Below are positions 1 to 7,050 of a stretch of DNA of 64,000 nucleotides, piece after piece. The stretch is taken from the NCBI GenBank assembly GCA_035628995.1, contig DASPIR010000023.1, positions 558,001 through 622,000 of the forward strand, written 5' to 3'. Under the pieces are notes generated by a model. It was given only the letters and a program-made list of their open reading frames with translations. It searched no databases and had not been told where the DNA came from. Numbering within the stretch: the first letter of the stretch is position 1; each line of letters begins with the position of its first letter. The translations under genes and the position numbers were made by a program. Source of the DNA: Clostridia bacterium. GTDB taxonomy: Bacteria; Bacillota; Clostridia; Lutisporales; Lutisporaceae.

Positions 1-1265
1 CCGTTCTTGCTTTGTCTCGTGCAGAGTTTTTCCAATAAAACATCCATATCTCTTGTAAATTCTTTGTACTCTTCTCCTGCTGCCTTGTATGGCACAATGC
101 CTGTATGCATCACTTCCCAGCCAAGATAACCGCAGCTGCTTATAAAAGCTATATCTTTAAAGGGTATGCCGGAGCTTTTAAGCTCATTGTATATAAACTT
201 GTGACTGGAAGATTTCACATTTGTGTTGTTAATGACCGCAAGTGTCTTTTCTGGTACAAAATCATCCTTTAGCTCTTCCAGCATGTTCATGTTCATATGG
301 TAGTGCATTATATCGCAGTCAAAAATCAGCAAATCATATATAGAGCTTTTTACCGCTAGTCTTGTCAAAGCTGATAAACCTGTCCTTGTGTCAATAATCG
401 TGATATCTGATTTAGTACGGATGCCATATAGAAGTTTAAGGAAATCATCGCCGCTGATTTCCTTTTCATCACCAAGCTTTCCGGTGATAATACTCAGGTT
501 TTTTCTTTTACAGCAGTTATCCAGTATATCCTTATGCATATTGTTTTGCAGGGTGAAATCAAGCAGATCATAATAAATGTCATCAATATCGAAAAACAGA
601 TTTGCAGAATAACCCCTGTCAATATTAATAAGGCTGGTGGCATACCCTCGTTTAGAGAGGCAATAGCCCAAATTCCATGCTGTATGGGATTTACCCGTGG
701 CTTGATTTGATACTATAGAAATGACTAGCTTCTCAACAGGAGCTCTCTTATAGTTGCCTGCCTTCAAAAAAGTCTTGAAGCCAGAATTGAAGAGTAAGCT
801 GCCGCTTAAGAAGGAACTGCTTTCTTTGGCATTCTGATTCTTATAACTAAAATACTGCTCATTGTCAAAACTGCTCTGAAGGTAACCGAAGGCCATTTCC
901 TTGCCGGCAGGTCTGAATATAAGTCTTTCAAGGTCTCTGGAGGTTATTTCATCTCCCACGTAGAAATCATAAACTCCATGGCCAATCAAAAACCTTATAA
1001 AGTTGTCGCAAATACTGTCATATTCCCCATATATAAATACTACCCTCTGCGTTTTAAATTCACCTGATGTCAGTAGTTCTATCAAATGTTCCATTTCTTC
1101 ACTGCCAGTGAGTTCTTTTGATAGTAGTACCAAGTCATATTGGAATGAGCCTGCAGTATCTATCAGCGACTTTTTATCCTTTACTATATCAACTGCTGTT
1201 ATTCCAGGCAAATAGTTTAGATATTCTTCAATATCCTCATAATTAATCGCAGATAGCAATCTCAT
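1..1265 (-). CDS. MinD/CpaE-like P-loop ATPase, partial (C-terminus beyond left edge)
   Basis: The reading frame is open from an ATG at 1265, preceded by a G-rich ribosome site, to the left edge, giving about 421 codons. Residues 1-130 look like a degenerate receiver-like domain of the type found at the N-terminus of CpaE proteins. Near residue 187 there is a P-loop SNQATGKS followed by HTAWNLGYCLSKRGY, which is the layout of MinD/ParA/CpaE ATPases. The usual KGGxGKT is replaced by NQATGKS, so the signature lysine of the deviant Walker A motif is missing. A later stretch (TIIDTRTGLSALT, about residues 290-302) fits the switch II strand. CpaE relatives position pili or secretion systems at the membrane, but no such genes are visible here, so the role is open. 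Confidence 0.7.
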   Translation of the reverse strand, partial: MRLLSAINYEDIEEYLNYLPGITAVDIVKDKKSLIDTAGSFQYDLVLLSKELTGSEEMEHLIELLTSGEFKTQRVVFIYGEYDSICDNFIRFLIGHGVYDFYVGDEITSRDLERLIFRPAGKEMAFGYLQSSFDNEQYFSYKNQNAKESSSFLSGSLLFNSGFKTFLKAGNYKRAPVEKLVISIVSNQATGKSHTAWNLGYCLSKRGYATSLINIDRGYSANLFFDIDDIYYDLLDFTLQNNMHKDILDNCCKRKNLSIITGKLGDEKEISGDDFLKLLYGIRTKSDITIIDTRTGLSALTRLAVKSSIYDLLIFDCDIMHYHMNMNMLEELKDDFVPEKTLAVINNTNVKSSSHKFIYNELKSSGIPFKDIAFISSCGYLGWEVMHTGIVPYKAAGEEYKEFTRDMDVLLEKLCTRQSKN

Positions 1266-1518
1266 ATATATCCCCCGCTTATGATTATTAATCGAAGCTT
1301 ATATTACATATCATCCTATTTATGTTTTTTTATTACATATTTACCATCTTTTATAGTCCGGTGATGTAAATTATACAAATTATGTTATTTTCTGTCAACG
1401 AATATTCGATAAACATACATATTTATCACTTGATTTGCAAATTAGTATTAATTTTGATAATATATGTGTCGAAAATACTATTGTAAGAAAACAATTACTA
1501 CAAATTCAGGTGAATGAT

Positions 1519-1776
1519 ATGAGAAGAAAAAGAAGAAATGATTCCAGTGAAAAAATGTTTGAACAGATTGGCTTCGGTGACATAAAGCTCAATATTGGAG
1601 ATAAGCTTTATAAGGACGGCAAGCTTTATGCTGAGGTCACAGGAGAAAGCGAAGAGCTGTATTTCCTTCAAAAGTCAGGAAGCAGCTGTGATTTGGCCAA
1701 CCCCTACTTCAAGAATACAGTCATAGAGAGCATATTATTCGGAAGGCTGCTTCTTGAGCAGATGAATTTTCAATAA
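1519..1776 (+). CDS. Small hypothetical protein, 85 aa
   Basis: I do not recognise this family. A longer frame can start at a TTG at 1435, but the ATG at 1519 is preceded by AGGTGA with 5-nt spacing and is preferred. The product begins with a basic, disordered-looking stretch (MRRKRRNDSSEK) and continues as a small mixed alpha/beta domain with no cysteines other than one near residue 63. It is monocistronic and ends just before a strong terminator. It is probably a real gene because it has both a ribosome site and a terminator. Confidence 0.6.
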   Translation: MRRKRRNDSSEKMFEQIGFGDIKLNIGDKLYKDGKLYAEVTGESEELYFLQKSGSSCDLANPYFKNTVIESILFGRLLLEQMNFQ

Positions 1777-1785
1777 AAAGCAAAA

Positions 1786-1815
1786 AACCCAAATCACCAG
1801 AATGCGATTTGGGTT
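1786..1815 (+). terminator. Rho-independent terminator
   Basis: A perfect 10-bp stem (AACCCAAATC with GATTTGGGTT), a 10-nt loop and a T-rich tail follow the small gene ending at 1776. Confidence 0.85.
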
Positions 1816-1910
1816 TTATTTTTCTTAACTTAATTATACCTGCCAGGCTCCAAACTCTGCGCTGATTAATATAATGGCTATAGCGTTTAAATAATTAGGA
1901 GGTCATGCTA

Positions 1911-2678
1911 ATGTCAGAGTTAAGAAAAGATATAGTCTTCTGGCTAGGTATAATGAGAGATCATGCGATGTTTCAGACCAATGCCTTCACAGTAAAAGAA
2001 ATGAGTTGTGTGCAAACATCAATGTATTACAAGAACTATTTCCAAAATGCAATAAAAAAGTTTGAGAATTGTAAAAACCTTGAGGAAGAAATGCTCTCGG
2101 ATCTCTTATCTGCATTGGAATCCTTCATAGAGTATAAGAAGGGAATCTTACGGAGTTTGCTGATGTGCAATATTCAGATGAACTTTCCACCCACCCTTAT
2201 AAATCATCAAATTAATGAGGCGATGGAATTCAGACATTTGTTTATGATGCCTGAAGAAAGCATTGTTGATACTCCTGCTGAGTTGGCAAGCCAAATAAAA
2301 ATATGGCTGGCAGACGCTTCAGGTCATGCTGCCGGATTAATGTCATTCCTTGACCCTGCAGAAGCCTTAATAACTACTGAGGTTCAAATGTTCAAGGAAA
2401 AATTTGATAAGCTTCTGATAAAAGCCTCAGAGCTTGAAATGATGCTTAACAGGGTGGGTTTGTATGATGGAGCCTTGATGCTGCTGGCTGAAGAGACTAT
2501 AGAATGGCTGGAGAATTTCACTGCATTTCTTGGAAAATTCAAAGAGCTTCGCACTAAGTGTAAGGTATTGGGTAACGGTACACTGTCACCCCTTATTCCT
2601 GACCACTTTATGAGAGAGCATATGTACTTCGTTTCAAAAATCAAAGCATATATGGCAAGTATAAAAAAACGGGATTAG
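1911..2678 (+). CDS. DUF2935 (hemerythrin-like) protein
   Basis: The 256-residue product has two similar helical halves. The first opens with FWLGIMRDHAMF and the second contains IKIWLADASGHAAGL; the paired W-L-x-x-x-x-x-HA signature is that of DUF2935, a family of predicted four-helix, possibly metal-binding proteins common in Bacilli and Clostridia. Conserved histidines and glutamates could ligate a di-metal site, but this is inference. An ATG six bases upstream (1905) lies only 2 nt from the AGGAGG site, so 1911 (8-nt spacing) is the better start. The gene is monocistronic and its stop codon lies inside the terminator stem. Confidence 0.8.
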   Translation: MSELRKDIVFWLGIMRDHAMFQTNAFTVKEMSCVQTSMYYKNYFQNAIKKFENCKNLEEEMLSDLLSALESFIEYKKGILRSLLMCNIQMNFPPTLINHQINEAMEFRHLFMMPEESIVDTPAELASQIKIWLADASGHAAGLMSFLDPAEALITTEVQMFKEKFDKLLIKASELEMMLNRVGLYDGALMLLAEETIEWLENFTAFLGKFKELRTKCKVLGNGTLSPLIPDHFMREHMYFVSKIKAYMASIKKRD

Positions 2679-2699
2679 TTATTTCAACTAATCCCGTTT
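2667..2699. terminator. Bidirectional terminator
   Basis: A 14-bp perfect stem (AAACGGGATTAGTT and its complement) with a 5-nt loop, A-rich on one side and T-rich on the other. It serves the convergent genes ending at 2678 (+) and 2709 (-). Confidence 0.9.
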
Positions 2700-2708
2700 G
2701 ATTCATTC

Positions 2709-3818
2709 TTAATTATATATTATTAGTTCTTTACCATTAAGCTTGTTCACATCCACATTTACCTTTTCACTTTCCGGTATTGCTACAGTGTCTGGATTTC
2801 CATCGCTTATATATCGCTTTTCCGGTTTCTTTTCGAAGTGTTGGAGCCAATCATAAATTCCCGTGCCCTCTGTTTTCATTTCACTGCCTCTCACTCTTGG
2901 GAGCCTTAACGGGTCAAATTTAACGTTCACCGGTGACAGAGCAGGATTGCTTCCCACCTTGAGTATCGCCCTATGGTTGTATTTGACACCCTCAAACTCT
3001 CCTTGAGCCGCATACTTATAGTTGTCTCCCTTGGGCCCTATTCCCAAAGGAAGTGCAAGAGCATACACATCATATTCCGGCAGATATTCCTGAGTGAGCT
3101 TCACGTTTTTTGCCAATACCTTCTGTACGTCTTCACCGCTAAGCTTTCCAAGGTTCTCATGTGTATAGGAATGGTTTCCTATATCATAGCCGTTCTGTAT
3201 AAGAAATTCATACTTTTCCTTAATAAGCTCCTTCTGTCTGAAAGGAATCGGATAATATATGAAAAAGCTGCCGCCGCTGCCAAAATCCGGATGCTCTTTT
3301 TTGAACTGCTCAATGATTCCTACTGCACAGTTAGGATCTATCTTTTTCTCTCCATTTTCCTCAATTATACTAAAATTATTCTGGTGACCGTCATCAAAGG
3401 TCATAACAAATGGTGTGTACCCTGCTTCAACCTTAATATTGTTCTCAACATAGTCTTTAAGGCTCACGAGCCTATATCCCTTGCCATACAGCGTCTTCAG
3501 GTCTTTCCTGAAGTTATCCGGTGTTCTCACCCATTCAGCTTCTTTATCACTAATGCCATGATACATAAGTATCATAACCTGACCGTTTTCATTGGCTTTA
3601 ATTTTTCCCAAATCAACTTCATCTACTTTGCTTTCATTATTATTCTGACTTGGGGTGTTATTTTGAGGCTCTTTAACCGGTTCCACAGGTGTTGGCGTTG
3701 GTTGGTTCTGCTCCGGTTTTTTGGGATCCTCTCCCACCTTCTGAGTTGTGCATCCAACAAAATTAAGTGCTATAACAAGTGCGACAAAAAGTACAAATAC
3801 CTGCTTCAGTTGTTTCAT
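2709..3818 (-). CDS. Polysaccharide deacetylase (NodB-type) lipoprotein
   Basis: The 369-residue protein starts at an ATG (3818) preceded by AAAGGAG. It has a lipoprotein signal peptide ending in FVGC (Cys23), then a Pro/Asn/Gln-rich linker to about residue 65, then a carbohydrate esterase 4 domain. Visible motifs are MYHG (85-88), the TFDDG motif (140-144), whose aspartates are the catalytic base and metal ligand in this family, and NHSYTH (215-220), which gives the two metal histidines. It is expected to be anchored outside the membrane and to remove acetyl groups from peptidoglycan or another N-acetylated glycan. The substrate cannot be told from sequence. An upstream in-frame ATG (3887) has no ribosome site and would bury the signal peptide. 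Confidence 0.88.
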   Translation of the reverse strand: MKQLKQVFVLFVALVIALNFVGCTTQKVGEDPKKPEQNQPTPTPVEPVKEPQNNTPSQNNNESKVDEVDLGKIKANENGQVMILMYHGISDKEAEWVRTPDNFRKDLKTLYGKGYRLVSLKDYVENNIKVEAGYTPFVMTFDDGHQNNFSIIEENGEKKIDPNCAVGIIEQFKKEHPDFGSGGSFFIYYPIPFRQKELIKEKYEFLIQNGYDIGNHSYTHENLGKLSGEDVQKVLAKNVKLTQEYLPEYDVYALALPLGIGPKGDNYKYAAQGEFEGVKYNHRAILKVGSNPALSPVNVKFDPLRLPRVRGSEMKTEGTGIYDWLQHFEKKPEKRYISDGNPDTVAIPESEKVNVDVNKLNGKELIIYN

Positions 3819-4005
3819 GTCCTGCTCCTTTCGATTTGTTATATCTAGATTATACCAGAAATTCTTATCCCTTTCGACAATATCCAATTCAAAGAAAAAA
3901 GTAAATTATTCATTTCATGCCATTATTCAACTCAAATTCCTGGATTTCAAATTTTATTTCAGGGCAAAATAATATTGTACTTCGAATTTTATTGGAGGTG
4001 AATAT

Positions 4006-4194
4006 ATGTCTAACAGGCGCAGCCACTTTACAAACATCCAAGGACATATGGTAGAATTCTCACGCGAACTGATATTGCCGCAAGAGAGACACTTCCACAG
4101 AGAAGCTACATCACAGAAACAGCAGCAGCAGGGCATCCACAGAAATGGTACCAACAAGGGAAGAAAGATTCCAATCAAAAGGAAAATGACATAA
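4006..4194 (+). CDS. Small basic Gln/His/Arg-rich protein, 62 aa
   Basis: A well-placed GGAGGTG ribosome site sits 5-6 nt before the ATG and a hairpin terminator follows, so this is likely a true gene. The product is strongly basic and rich in Q, H and R (a QKQQQQ run near residues 37-42), with no hydrophobic core and no cysteine, so it is probably disordered. Such composition is seen in small spore or nucleic-acid-binding proteins, and the neighbour at 4471 is a spore protein, but no family was recognised. Confidence 0.6.
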   Translation: MSNRRSHFTNIQGHMVEFSRELILPQERHFHREATSQKQQQQGIHRNGTNKGRKIPIKRKMT

Positions 4195-4209
4195 TAATGA
4201 TAAGAGTTG

Positions 4210-4236
4210 AGGGCAAGTGTTATTTCTACTTGCCCT
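4210..4236 (+). terminator. Hairpin terminator, weak T-tract
   Basis: A 9-bp stem (AGGGCAAGT with ACTTGCCCT) is followed by TTAAAATTTC. It lies downstream of the 62-aa gene. Confidence 0.65.
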
Positions 4237-4470
4237 TTAAAATTTCATTTTTTCATTTATCAACCATATGAATATTTTATTTCCTGAATCTATAATTATA
4301 TGCATCTGGTTATAATATTATTCATAAAAACATAATGTTCTAACATATTTTATTCACAAAAAGGTTAAATTAATAATGCAGCAGGGAAATAAGACTTAAA
4401 ATATCAGTATATAGAGCTTTAAAAAAACAAATTTAAATTATAATATGCTATATATAAGGAGGGTTTTTTA

Positions 4471-4698
4471 ATGGCTGCAGGAAGTGGAAGGTTTAATAAA
4501 GGATTAAAGGTACCAACAGCTCACAAGGCTCTTGATAATATGAAGTATGAAATAGCTTCAGAATTAAATTTGCCAGTACACCAAGGCTCCGAAGACTACT
4601 GGGGAAATCTATCGTCAAAGGATTGCGGAAGGGTCGGAGGAAGCATGGTGAAGAAGTTAATCACTCTGGCAGAACAACAGCTTGAAAACAAATCATAA
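4471..4698 (+). CDS. Alpha/beta-type small acid-soluble spore protein (SASP)
   Basis: The 75-residue protein carries the two signatures of the family: ALDNMKYEIASEL (about 20-32), which holds the site cut by the germination protease GPR, and the C-terminal GRVGGSMVKKLI (about 53-64). The YWGNLSSKDCG linker resembles clostridial members. These proteins coat spore DNA, force an A-like form that resists UV damage, and are degraded to amino acids at germination. It has an AAGGAGGG site and stands alone with its own terminator, as expected for a late forespore gene. The promoter could not be assigned with confidence. Confidence 0.93.
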   Translation: MAAGSGRFNKGLKVPTAHKALDNMKYEIASELNLPVHQGSEDYWGNLSSKDCGRVGGSMVKKLITLAEQQLENKS

Positions 4699-4710
4699 CT
4701 TAAGATAAAA

Positions 4711-4748
4711 AAACAAAAATCAGACTGAAATATGCCTGATTTTTGTTT
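4711..4748 (+). terminator. Rho-independent terminator after SASP gene
   Basis: A 13-bp stem (AAACAAAAATCAG and its complement) has a 12-nt loop and a T-rich 3' arm. Confidence 0.85.
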
Positions 4749-4761
4749 TTGCTTAATTATT

Positions 4762-4809
4762 TATTTCGCACTTAATCCTTAATAATGAAATTCAAATAAG
4801 TGCGAAATA
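4762..4809. repeat. Inverted repeat A (TATTTCGCACTTA arms, 22-nt spacer)
   Basis: Perfect 13-bp arms, TATTTCGCACTTA at 4762-4774 and TAAGTGCGAAATA at 4797-4809, are separated by exactly 22 nt. A related repeat with the same spacer length lies at 18639-18686. There is no T-tract, so it does not look like a terminator. Confidence 0.7.
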
Positions 4810-4853
4810 TTACAGTTAAAACCCGTAAGGTACTAAGTGTCCTTTCTGATAAT

Positions 4854-4880
4854 AACACATACACAAATCAAGTATGTGTT
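4854..4880. repeat. 9-bp inverted repeat upstream of DUF4364 promoter
   Basis: AACACATAC (4854-4862) and GTATGTGTT (4872-4880) are separated by 9 nt. It lies about 25 nt before the -35 of the next gene and could be an operator or a weak terminator. Confidence 0.5.
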
Positions 4881-4904
4881 TTCTAAAATAAAAAACTTAG
4901 TTCG

Positions 4905-4932
4905 TTACATGCAAAATCAACTGTGCTATAAT
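4905..4932 (+). promoter_or_regulatory. Promoter of DUF4364 gene
   Basis: TTACAT, a 16-nt spacer and a perfect TATAAT (4927-4932). It predicts a leader of about 60 nt when the start is taken at 4999. Confidence 0.6.
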
Positions 4933-4998
4933 TAGGATACTGTGGCAAAGAAAGACCAGTATAAAATGTTTTTCGCAAAACATATTGGAGATGAATTT

Positions 4999-5523
4999 AT
5001 GATTCTTGATAGCGGAGTTCTTGCTGATAAAAAACTAATGATATTATATCTCTTAAGCAAAATGGACATCCCACTTACCAAAACGCAGATTACCAGTGCA
5101 ATATTGGAAAACAACCTTATAGACTTCTTCACTTTCCAGCAGTGTATCTCCGATCTGGAAGAGGCCGGCATGATAAAGCTGGTTTTGCATCAGAAAAAGC
5201 AATGCTTTGCCACTACCGAAATTGGTAAGAATGCTGTTGAGGTTTTCTGGCAAAGGATTCCTAAAAACACCACCGGAATAATAGATAATTATATTGCTAA
5301 GAACAAAGACAGTCTGAAGAAAGAATCCCAAGTAATTGCAGAGTATAGCAAAATGAGTGACAAAGAATACATAGTAAGCCTGAAGGTAATTGAAAAGGAG
5401 CTTGTACTAATGGATCTCAAGCTTAGCGTAGTATCTGCGAAACAGGCCAAGCAGGTTTGTGAAAAGTGGAAAAACTCCTCAGAAAAGATTTACAGCCAGC
5501 TTATAAGCTCGCTCATAAATTAA
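4999..5523 (+). CDS. DUF4364 family protein
   Basis: The 174-residue product (MILDSGVLADKKLMILYLLSK...) has an N-terminal winged-helix-like segment: ADKKLMILYLL, IPLTKTQITSAILENNLIDFF and FQQCISDLEEAGMI. This is the order seen in DUF4364 proteins of Clostridia, which resemble small transcription regulators. The C-terminal half is charged and helical. A GTG at 4942 would give a longer form but lies almost on the predicted transcription start, whereas ATG 4999 has GGAG with 8-nt spacing. A short imperfect hairpin at 5530-5551 follows. DNA binding is inferred, not shown. Confidence 0.72.
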   Translation: MILDSGVLADKKLMILYLLSKMDIPLTKTQITSAILENNLIDFFTFQQCISDLEEAGMIKLVLHQKKQCFATTEIGKNAVEVFWQRIPKNTTGIIDNYIAKNKDSLKKESQVIAEYSKMSDKEYIVSLKVIEKELVLMDLKLSVVSAKQAKQVCEKWKNSSEKIYSQLISSLIN

Positions 5524-5580
5524 ACCAAAAGAAGCGCCGCAAAGTGCTTCTCTTATTTACTCCAAAATCTTACTAAAACA

Positions 5581-5630
5581 CGCGTAACTCGTAACTCGTA
5601 ACTCGTAACACGAAACGCGAAACGCGAAAC
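5581..5630. repeat. Heptamer array 1a (CGTAACT / CGAAACG units)
   Basis: About seven consecutive 7-nt units: CGTAACT repeated three to four times, then CGAAACG/CGAAACC variants. The period is exactly 7. It lies in a noncoding gap, directly before array 1b. Confidence 0.9.
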
Positions 5631-5652
5631 CACACCCTTTAGGAATACCCTA

Positions 5653-5714
5653 TCCCATTGCCCATTGCCCATTGCCTATTGCCCATTGCCTATTGCTTAT
5701 TGCCCATTGCCTAT
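5653..5714. repeat. Heptamer array 1b (ATTGCCC / ATTGCCT units)
   Basis: About eight to nine units of 7 nt, alternating ATTGCCC, ATTGCCT and one ATTGCTT. Array 1a is 22 nt upstream and has the same period but a different unit. Confidence 0.9.
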
Positions 5715-5728
5715 CTCCTAAAAACACT

Positions 5729-5756
5729 TTGATAATTGCTGATTTATTGCTATAAT
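5729..5756 (+). promoter_or_regulatory. ychF promoter
   Basis: TTGATA, a 16-nt spacer and TATAAT. It starts 15 nt after heptamer array 1b and about 90 nt before the ychF start. Confidence 0.7.
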
Positions 5757-5848
5757 TATAAATAGCATAGAGTTTATAAAAGGCTGCCTTGGTCGTTACA
5801 ATACTTTAAAGAAGGCCTTTATATAATATATGGTAGGAGGTAATAATC

Positions 5849-6937
5849 ATGAAAATCGGTCTGGTTGGTCTGCCATCGGTTGGCAAGACGACGTTTTTCA
5901 ATTTACTTACCCACGCCCATGCGGAGATATCAAACTTTTCTTCGGGAAAGCTAGCTTCAAACATAGGCTCTGCAAAGGTTCCTGATTATAGAATTGATTT
6001 TCTCTCCAAGCTTTACAAGCCTAAAAAGATAACATATGCCTTGATAGATTTTATTGACGTACCGGGCCTGGTCAGCGGAGCCAGCACTGGAAAAGGAGTA
6101 GGAAACCAATTCCTTGAAGATATCAGGAAGGTTGATACTCTTGTACATATTATCAGAGCTTTTGAGAACGCTGACGTGCAGCATGTGGATGGTTCAATAG
6201 ACCCTATGCGCGACATCGAGACAGTCAACCTCGAGCTGCTTTTCGCCGACCTTGGTATAATAGACAATAGGATATCAAGAATAGAAGGCAGTAAAAAGGT
6301 AACTAAGGAGAATCTCGCAGAGCTTGCAGTAATTAAAAAGTGCAAAAAAGGCCTTGAGGATGGGCTGCTGATACACCAGATAAGCCTGACCGATGAAGAG
6401 AGAGAGCTTCTGAAAACCTTCAGCTTCCTTTCGGAAAAACCGATGATACTTGTTATTAACGTAGATGAGAATTCCCTTAAGTCAGACAGCTATCCGCTAA
6501 AGGAAGAAGTTAAAAAGTATGCAGCTGAAAGGAATGTACCGGTTATAGAGGTATGCGCCAAAGCAGAGATGGAAATCAGCGAGCTTGAAGAGGAAGACAG
6601 GCTGATGTTCATGGAGGAGCTTGGCATCAAAAGATCCGGCATAGACATTCTTGCAAGCACCACTTATGACTTTCAGGGTTTGATTTCCTTCCTTACCGCA
6701 GGTGAGGATGAGGTAAGAGCCTGGACTATCAGGAAGGGTATAGATGCAAGAAAAGCCGCAGGTAAAATCCACTCTGATATAGAGAGAGGCTTTATTAGAG
6801 CCGAGGTAGTGAAATTCAAGGATATTGAAGAGCTAGGCCACATGGCAAAGGCCAAGGAAAAAGGCCTGTACCGTCTGGAAGGCAAAGAGTATATCGTTCA
6901 AGACGGAGATATAATAAACTTCAGATTCAATGTATAA
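5849..6937 (+). CDS. ychF: Ribosome-binding ATPase YchF
   Basis: The 362-residue protein has the order of the Obg/YchF family: P-loop GLPSVGKT (7-14), switch region DVPG (70-73), then NVDE (204-207) in place of the GTPase NKxD motif. That change is what gives YchF its ATP preference. A helical insert lies around residues 130-190 and a TGS-like domain at the C-terminus (AGKIHSDIERGF... and DGDIINFRFNV). YchF binds ribosomes and has been linked to translation of leaderless messages and to stress responses. AGGAGG lies 8 nt before the ATG. The gene is monocistronic with its own promoter and a perfect terminator. Confidence 0.95.
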   Translation: MKIGLVGLPSVGKTTFFNLLTHAHAEISNFSSGKLASNIGSAKVPDYRIDFLSKLYKPKKITYALIDFIDVPGLVSGASTGKGVGNQFLEDIRKVDTLVHIIRAFENADVQHVDGSIDPMRDIETVNLELLFADLGIIDNRISRIEGSKKVTKENLAELAVIKKCKKGLEDGLLIHQISLTDEERELLKTFSFLSEKPMILVINVDENSLKSDSYPLKEEVKKYAAERNVPVIEVCAKAEMEISELEEEDRLMFMEELGIKRSGIDILASTTYDFQGLISFLTAGEDEVRAWTIRKGIDARKAAGKIHSDIERGFIRAEVVKFKDIEELGHMAKAKEKGLYRLEGKEYIVQDGDIINFRFNV

Positions 6938-6938
6938 A

Positions 6939-6960
6939 AAAAGCGCGATATCGCGCTTTT
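6939..6960 (+). terminator. ychF terminator
   Basis: A perfect palindromic 10-bp stem (AAAAGCGCGA with TCGCGCTTTT) follows the stop codon directly and runs into CTTTTATT. Confidence 0.9.
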
Positions 6961-6968
6961 CTTTTATT

Positions 6969-6995
6969 GTACGGGCGAACAGTGTTCGCCCCTAC
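6969..6995. repeat. Palindromic repeat, copy 1
   Basis: The 19-bp palindrome GGGCGAACAGTGTTCGCCC (6973-6991) is framed by GTAC on the left and CCTAC on the right. Identical cores occur at 22482 and 23920. Confidence 0.9.
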
Positions 6996-7005
6996 CTTTC
7001 TTATA

Positions 7006-7050
7006 CCCCGAAACCAATTGCCTATAGCCTATTGCCCATTGCCTCGTGCC
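7006..7050. repeat. Heptamer array 2 overlapping the folC 3' end
   Basis: Units of 7 nt (CCCCGAA, ACCAATT, GCCTATA, GCCTATT, GCCCATT, GCCTCGT) run through the folC stop codon. The last codons of folC (ARGNGQ, stop) are written in this repeat. Confidence 0.85.

Noticed and set aside
2973-3848. A 291-codon open frame on the plus strand
   Set aside because: It is antisense to the polysaccharide deacetylase gene, has no ribosome site and gives an implausible protein rich in F, I, Y and C.
3954-4178. A 74-codon open frame on the minus strand
   Set aside because: It opposes the 62-aa gene, which has GGAGGTG and a terminator; the minus frame is Cys/Trp/Leu-rich and has no ribosome site.
5581-5714. 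CRISPR array
   Set aside because: The units are contiguous 7-mers without spacers, and no cas gene is present.
6973-6991. LexA/SOS operator
   Set aside because: GAAC/GTTC arms are present, but the three copies are at gene 3' ends and within a coding tail, not at promoters of repair genes.
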